A DNA stretch of 64,000 bases from Thelonectria olida (taxonomy: Eukaryota; Ascomycota; Sordariomycetes; Hypocreales; Nectriaceae), in contig JAGPYM010000017.1 of assembly GCA_020736575.1 (NCBI GenBank), positions 620,001-684,000 on the forward strand. The letters are read 5' to 3'. Below, in pieces: positions 57,516 through 64,000 of the stretch (its first letter is position 1; the number at the start of each line of letters is the position of its first letter). The translations under genes were made by a program, and so were the position numbers. The notes under the pieces are model-generated. The model did no database searches. It had not been told where the DNA came from and was given only the letters and a program-made list of their open reading frames with translations.

Positions 57516-59181
57516 TTACGAAAAGTACTGGTTGAATGCCACGACACCAATCTGGCCATTCGCTCTCGAGTACATGCCCTGGTCAGGCTCGGGAGAAACT
57601 CCGCGACGACCAGCGCCGTAGTGAGGGTCGGTTTGACGCTGTCCGTTAAAGAGAGGCCTCGTGCTCTGGGAGAAGACGGACTCGTGTTTCCGCTTGCCAC
57701 CGACAGAAATGGCCGGGGGTTCAGTGAGGGGATCATGCTGCACCTCAATAGGCGGGAGTGACGTTGACGACATCAACGACGGCATTCTGATAGGTGGCAG
57801 CTGGGGTTGGGGGTGAGGCTGAGTCTGAATTTGGGGAAGAGGGCGAGGAGGCTGAGCGGAAAGAGGAGTAGGAGGGTACGAGTGCTGCGAGTCACGGCGA
57901 GAGTGGCCATCAGTCGAGTAAACGGAAGGCGAAGGCGGGACATAATGGCTGTTCGATGGGCGTCGGTCGTAGGCCTCCTGCTTCATTGGGGCAGGCGATG
58001 GGCACGACGTGGGCAAGTTCCGGCTGGGGAATCCATATCCATCGGGCTTTCCGTACGGTGACTGGCTTGATGGAGTATAGGGACCGTTGGTAGCGATTGG
58101 CGTCAACTGAGGAGGTCGAGGCGCATACTGACGAGGGGCCGAGTATTGAGCAGCTGATGGATCGCCAAATGACAAATGACGGGAACCCGAAGAAGATGGC
58201 TCGTAGGAAGGAGGTGGCGGTGGTGGAGGGTGAGGATAGGACTCGACAATAGATGGCCTGCGTTGAGCCTCTGGATAGGGAACGCGGTGTTCACTCGAGT
58301 TACTGAGAGATCGAGCACGGATGCTGTTAGGATCCTCGGCAGCAGGAGTGACGGTTCTTTGACGAGTATAACCCTCCTCGCGACGCTCATAACCGCTTCC
58401 ACCCTTGCCATCGCGCTTTCTCATGCGAACATCACGACGAATTCGAACTCGGCAGCCCTGATCAGCAACAGTCTTGCTCAGCTGAGTACTCTCCATCAGC
58501 CCGGGAAACTTCTTTGCACTGAATACGCTGAAAGGCTGTGTCTTGATTTCCATTCTCCAGTCGACACCAGGAGGGAGCTCTCCGTCGCTGGGTTCCCGGT
58601 CAAAATCCTTCTCTTCCTTGGTGGTCTCAAATAAGCTGAAGGTGAGGCGGTATCGACCTTCGTGTCGAACAGAGAGATCGGGGAAGATGAAATAGCCAGC
58701 CTCGGAAGGACGGTCCAAGTAGGCCATACCAGAAGCGGGAACACCGGTCAAAATGGGAGGGTTAGTAGCGCCAGGAGTTTGAACACGGCCGTGAGCGAGA
58801 GGGCGAGCATGCTCAAGACTGGCGTAGAGAAAGAAGTTGGCGTTGTAGTCGAAAGTGATGTCCTTGCCTGTTTCGAGGTTATCGCCCTCAATGATTCGGA
58901 GTTCTACAACGGGAGGAGGATCGACGGGTCGACGGTCACTGTTGGCTATTGAAAGTCAGCATGGAGATAGATGACGAGACAGAACCAGGCATGATTTAAT
59001 GCCCATGTTCCCTCCATTTTAACTACTCACCCTTCATTCCAGAACCACAGGCTCGAGCTCGCTCCGGCTGCTGCAAGACGGTCATTTGATACCAGAGACT
59101 GCGGTTGCCACGAGTGACACGGTGAATGCGGGCGACGGTGTCGCGCGGCGCGTTGGTGGGAATTGCCGAAGGGGTAGCCAT
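57516..59181 (-). CDS. veA: Velvet regulator VeA
   Basis: Two exons, 59031-59181 and 57516-58945, with an 85-bp intron (GTGAGT donor, AATAG acceptor, phase 1), give 526 aa. The velvet domain spans about 15-235. It shows [12 protein letters not shown] (36-46), [15 protein letters not shown] (54-68), [12 protein letters not shown] (84-95), AYLDRP (125-130), [18 protein letters not shown] (134-151) and SAKKFPGL (193-200). A nuclear-type basic stretch [12 protein letters not shown] ends the domain. The C-terminal half is Pro/Ser/Gln-rich, as in VeA. It binds VelB and, through the velvet complex with LaeA, links light to development and secondary metabolism. The very end ([17 protein letters not shown]) differs from the basic tail I expect for VeA orthologues, so a missed small 3' intron or true divergence is possible. 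The intron falls at the usual velvet-domain position. A 4.8-kb gene-poor region lies upstream. Confidence 0.96.
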
Positions 59182-62100
59182 TGTATCGGCTGTGTGTACG
59201 GAGGTTCGCGAGTGAACAGTATAACGGGCGCTGAAGAGCGCTTCAAGAAAAGAACGAGACTTAAAGTCGAGGCTGTAGCAGTTGCGCGATCAGTTACAAG
59301 CGCTTCGGAGAGAGGTGGAAGTCGATATAAGTGAAGCGAGATCGGGTTGGAAAGGGTCGAGGTTGTAGTTGAGGAAAGTCGAGTCGGGGCGTCGTTGAAT
59401 CGTCGTGAGGCGACTTACACTTTGAAACCAACAGACCCCAAGCACCTTCAGTCAATCAATCAAGTCAATCACGGCTAGGAGACAACAGCCACGGCGGAAG
59501 TCGAGTCGTCGATAGAGATATGAACCGGTTGACTCGACGCGTCACGAAGCCGTGATGTGGTGGAGGAAGAGATGAGGTTGGAAATGAACAGGAACCGAGA
59601 GCGACTTTGGGGCCGGGGGGCGGAGGTTTAGAAGAAGCACGACGAGGCACTAGGAAGGGACGTCCAAAGAGGTACCAACCAGGATGGGATACAGTGGACA
59701 CACTGGGGGGCTTCTGGCTAAACCCGGGCTGGGATAGACGGGCTGGGGGACGACTGAGAGCCCACCACTGGGGGTTCAGCAACAGGGCTCAGGCTTTGCA
59801 GCGAACGGGGCCCGGAGAAGGATACACAGACGGGCAGTTAACAGGGTGTGTGTGCGACAACTACTACTCGGTCGTACATATGAACAAGGGGCGTGAAAGG
59901 GGGGTGTGTGAGTCGACCAAAAGCCGCCTCCAGGTCTCGTCCAGCGCAGAGCCGACCCGTGGAAAGGTAAAATGATGGGCAGAATGGCCCGAGAGCCTGG
60001 ATTTGGCGCAGCTGACTCGAACGCCTGGATACCGGACGCCTGTTTTTTTTTAGGGCGACTTTTCGGGTTGAGCTGAAGCAACGGGCGAATTAACTACGGC
60101 GGATGGGACCCCCCAAACCCCCTCCCTTGCCAAGAGCGAACAAACAAGCCCAGACAGAAGAAGGCAAACAAAAAAGGGAAGGGTTGGGCAGTTCGCAGCG
60201 CAGGGAGGAGGCCGGGAGTCGAGAGAGCCAACCAACCAACCAACCACTCTGTCAGATGAAACCTTTTCGCTGTCTGCAAAGCCCGTGTTCGTGGTCCAGG
60301 AGACGGGTAAGGCACAAGTACTGTACGAACACTGATTGACCCAAAGATCTCTCTATCTGAGTTTGATGCTGCTTGGACCCGGCCCAAATTCTGGGAAGAA
60401 TAGGCGTTGGTTGCTATTGTCAGAACAGAGTTCCAGCCGAGTCCGCCTTTCTGACACGGGTGCGTCGACGACATGCCGTCAGACAGCTCATAACGTCCAG
60501 TAACGTCCTAGCCTGGCCCAAATTGCCTTCCCCGTGGCGGCAACAAGTCGACGGCGCGGATGGCAGTCATTTAGTGGGTTTTGGCTGCAATTTTTCTTAC
60601 GAGACGTGTGCTTCCCACTAAGTACTTCGTACCCAGCAGCACTGGAAAGAGGCACCTCAACACTTCCAGCTTCCAGGCAGGCAAGCCCGACTGGGGTGCG
60701 AAAGGAGGCAACAGTACGAATAGGAGAATAGATGAGGCAACAGGCCACGGAACTCATCTGAATACGGGATCCCGGACCACAGTCACACCTCGTTCCTCGC
60801 TCCTCGCTCAGCGCCAGACGTTCACTAGGACGGCCACAAACCGGTCCGGAGAACGACCTGCTAGAGGAAAGAATCGGCGGGCTGTGTGGCCGATATCCCC
60901 CTGTGCTTCCAACCGAGTGGCAGCACCGACGGTTTCCAACGACGAGGTTACCTGCCCACAGCGGTGACGCCCTCCAGTTCCCGCTCCCAGCACCTAGGGC
61001 TCGGTACGAGCGCCCACTGAAATGAAGTGGGAAAGGTCCCGGGGGGACGAAACCACCCGAGGGAGCACACGCGGGTAAGGGGTGTGGGGGGTGTCAGCTC
61101 AGTTACGTAGCGAGCTGCTGCTGCGTGCGTGGGAAGCGAATTGCGGCGTCTTCTGCGGGCGCAGGACACGCTCTCCAGTCTGAAGGGCCGCTGGATGGAC
61201 AAATGAAGAGGCACCCGCTGGGCCCACAACAACTAGGATCTAGCCTTGCCTGGGCTGACAAGGACCACGATGGACCGGGGTGTCGGGGGATGGCACTGTT
61301 GGTTTCCAGGGTTTGTTCTCTGAGGGTTGGGGACACTCTGAGAGAGAAGGCCTATCGCATCGCTTCGCGACCCTCCAGGATCCCCTTCATGAGTCCATGG
61401 ACTCCGCTTCAGATCCATTCCTCGACTCAGATTCGACCAATCCTTGGGCTGGCGTCGCCACTGCGTCCTCTTGGTGCGTCGCCGGTGCGACGCTTCCAGC
61501 GATCCATCGACGCATCTCCCGGGGTCGGGCACGCGACGAGTCCCGCCAACAAATCCCACGACTGGCCAGTCCGACCCCCCATGGCGACCGACCTTTGATT
61601 GAGAGTCTGATTGTCTCAGTCTGGTCGTCTTCTCGCCTTCTCGCTCTTCCATTCTCCGGTCTCGCGCTACCCGGGATCTAGGGTGTCGGTGGTTGCAGTC
61701 GCAGCGGGCGAGACCAGGGTCGTTCTATCGGTGATACCAGCCAACCGCCGCGACGAACTCGCCCGCCTGCACACCCAGCAAGTCACCACCACCAAGCAGC
61801 TGCGCTGTAACCCGCCGACGAAAACCCGGCCCAGCAGGAGCTTGGGTTCATCGCGATCGAGAGGCAAATGGGAGGCACGGAGACGAACGAAAATAAAGAA
61901 TCTGGAAGAACCTCATGATCCTGCGCAGCGAAAAAGAAAATGTCGTAGCACACCCACTTCTTACCCTGTCATTTCATTTCTGCCGTCCACCCTTCTCTTT
62001 CCCCGCAAAGAAGCACAAAGCCTGCTGACGGAATAACTTGCTCGTGGGGTGGCAGACAAAGGGATGCCTTGGAGGCTGACGCAGTGGCTGAGAGGCTGCA

Positions 62101-64000
62101 AAACCCATGACGTCCCGCGACTGAAGGACGTCTTCACCGACAAAACCAACACAATCTCTTCTCTTTCCTCGTCAATTCTACCTCAAAGTGTCTCTGCCGC
62201 GGGATCATCTAACTCCTCTCTAGCACTCGCTCAGTCCGTCTCCCGTCCCGTTCTCCGTCTCCCGCTCCCCGTCTCCCCGTTCCATGGACAGGACCATTCT
62301 CAATCTAATCCCTGGTCGGAGTCTCTACCAGGTCAGGAATGGTTGGTCCTGGGGCACTTCCGACAAGGGACTAGCATTGCGCTAGTGATGCGGGATGCAG
62401 GACCCGGCCGGCGGGATCCTCGAGGCGAGGCGATGCACTAGTCCAAATCCGGTCACCCGACCATGTCTTTTCTCTTCTCTCAATTCTGGAAGTGCTGAGC
62501 ACCGTGTTCAATTGCATTTATTGGCACTGTCTCTAACGTGAACGGTTCTTCGAGACAGTGTGCTCACTGTAAAGTGCAAGCGCATTTCCCTTCGGCTATC
62601 AGCGATAGCCAGATCTCGCATCAGGTGCCGCCATGATAATAAGCGACTTGAACCACGGAAGTTGGCGACCTGAAGCACCGCAGACCAAGGCCCAGATAAG
62701 TTTGGTTCCGAGAGGTTTGCGGAGTTGAACAAATCCACGGTGCTGCGTTTAATGCCAGCCTGCCAAGGGTGACATCTCATGCTGGTCCGTTCAAATGTCT
62801 GTGTCTGATGCTGCTCCTGCAATGCACATGCAGTGAACGATGCAAGAGGGAGGCAAGGGTTGCAAGAATGCCTCGACACACGCCAGCACCCGCCACCACT
62901 TCATTGTTGAGGTAGAGCCACGAATCAGACGCCGTCTTGATGAGAATTCGAGGTCCACCGTGCCACTCAACCTGGCCAGCACTTCGGCCCTGTCGTTATG
63001 TCCGTTGCGACTGCATCTCTCTGGCTGGCAACTCGACTACATCTCTTGTCATTGTGCAGCTTCTGGATAGAGATCGGCCTGTCCGTCGACCAAGCCAGGC
63101 AGGAGAACAGGAGGCATGCAAGGGAGAAACGCCAGACTTTGAATACGTACCCGACAGTACAGTACATATCTGGCGTCTGATTGCGGGCCTCGTCCCTTGC
63201 CCCTGGTGACAGACAAACGGACCACGCTGCGCCAATGCAAACAAAGCCCTGCCTGGCGGACCTAACTAGCATCCGCGGAGTTGAATTGAAGGGGACCCGT
63301 CGACCATTACCCAGTCCCAGGCTGCCAGGTCCGCATTCGCCATGCACACAAGCAAATGCTCGTTCACAACGCTGACTTGTCATTCGGGCCTCATCGAGCG
63401 ACGGACATGTCTATACTGAAGCGAGACGCTCCTTCGTGCTGCAACTGGTTGCCTCTTGGTCCCGACCTGGTGGTTCACCCAAACAACACGTTGCTCCGAG
63501 GTGTGGTCAGCGACTCCTTCCTCCAACGTCAGATTTGCAGACCGTGTTTGCACAAGGCAACTGGCACCGTGAAAGACGGACTGGTGACGTTCGGTTAGTG
63601 ACTCGCAGCGGCGGGCACTGTGCGGCCCATCGCGAGCGAAAAGGAAGCCGCCCCTCTTGGGTCATGTTCGCTTGTTTCCCTCCAAGTCCAGGGCCCTAAA
63701 AAAGCTCGAGCCTCGAGTGCTCTCGGCAGTCTCGCGTTTTGCGCATTTTCATGATGCCATGTTGAAGCCCCTTCCCCAAGCCACTTCATCTCCATTCCAA
63801 GCATGGACTCGGTTCTAGCCTTGGGAGGGCGGAATGCTAATAATGCGCCGCAGAAAGAACCGAGCTTTTACGGGAACGAGACCGCGCAAAGCACAACGGT
63901 AGTGCATACGGAGGACTTGTCGCAATCAATCAACTCAATCAATCAATCAATTCTCCCCAGGCCCTATAGGCGCGCGCTTTTTCGGAGCTCCCTCCGCTCG
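59182..64000. other. 4.8-kb gene-poor region upstream of VeA
   Basis: No gene could be supported, only short frames of unselected composition. Near 59412-59417 the minus strand has a GTAAGT donor that could belong to a VeA leader intron. A (CCAA)4-5 run is at about 60230-60246 and an (AATC)n run near the right end. The promoter of a gene beyond the window may begin here. Confidence 0.55.
63924..63953. repeat. (CAAT)n tetranucleotide microsatellite
   Basis: Imperfect CAAT/AATC repeats, about seven units with one CTCAAT interruption, at the right edge of the window. Confidence 0.8.

Noticed and set aside
1..64000. tRNA genes, CRISPR arrays, transposase or reverse-transcriptase genes
   Set aside because: Looked for B-box-like GGTTCGA sites, spaced direct repeats and transposon coding motifs on both strands and found none convincing. 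A tRNAscan or repeat search could still reveal degenerate ones.
1..64000. TACGTA palindromes seemed frequent
   Set aside because: About 20 counted by eye against about 16 expected for a 6-mer palindrome in 64 kb, so not enriched.

Overview
The window looks like nuclear DNA of a filamentous ascomycete, most likely a Sordariomycete. The genes carry short introns (49-166 bp) with GTA/GTT/GTG donors, CTAAC- or CTNAC-like branch sites and YAG acceptors. Promoters are pyrimidine-rich, and there is a velvet regulator (VeA), an MpaB-type oxygenase and an Spt23/Mga2 factor. No bacterial, viral, CRISPR or rDNA signature was seen, and no transposon coding sequence. No gene runs off either edge.

Fifteen protein genes are supported. 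Left third: a degenerate protein kinase (3188-5014, -), a membrane short-chain dehydrogenase (8398-9538, -), mitochondrial RRG9/neugrin (10229-11620, -), an MpaB/DUF2236 haem oxygenase (13173-14809, +) and calcipressin (15556-16320, -). Middle: a tight housekeeping block of mitochondrial Phe-tRNA synthetase (21000-22551, -), dicarboxylate carrier DIC1 (23265-24426, +), RNA polymerase II subunit RPB3 (24872-26027, -), SOF1 (26445-27782, +) and bifunctional PFK-2/FBPase-2 (28774-30911, -). These alternate as divergent and convergent pairs. Right half: tRNA adenosine deaminase subunit TAD3 (37713-39134, +), RNase H1 (40424-41498, +), membrane-tethered factor MGA2/SPT23 (48472-52703, +), a disordered repeat protein (53925-55909, -) and VeA (57516-59181, -).

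I read exon joins from frame continuity and conserved motifs. Those for SDR, MpaB, MSF1, DIC1, RPB3, PFK26, TAD3, RNH1, MGA2 and VeA restore family motifs across the junction. The DIC1 model needs a 5-nt internal exon.

The genes do not form one pathway or a biosynthetic cluster. Three products are mitochondrial (RRG9, MSF1, DIC1) and several are regulators (calcipressin, PFK-2, Mga2, VeA). About half of the window is gene-poor. The largest gaps (about 4.7, 6.8, 7.0 and 4.8 kb) all lie next to the 5' ends of regulators: calcipressin, PFK-2, Mga2 and VeA. I see no convincing new multi-gene system. The best leads are the DIC1 micro-exon, the pseudokinase, a recurring non-coding 9-mer (TACGAATAC, seven copies), a 34-bp-arm inverted repeat at 45 kb, a frame-broken coding-like stretch overlapping the TAD3 stop, and the disordered protein with a duplicated Y..LVA.GFF motif.
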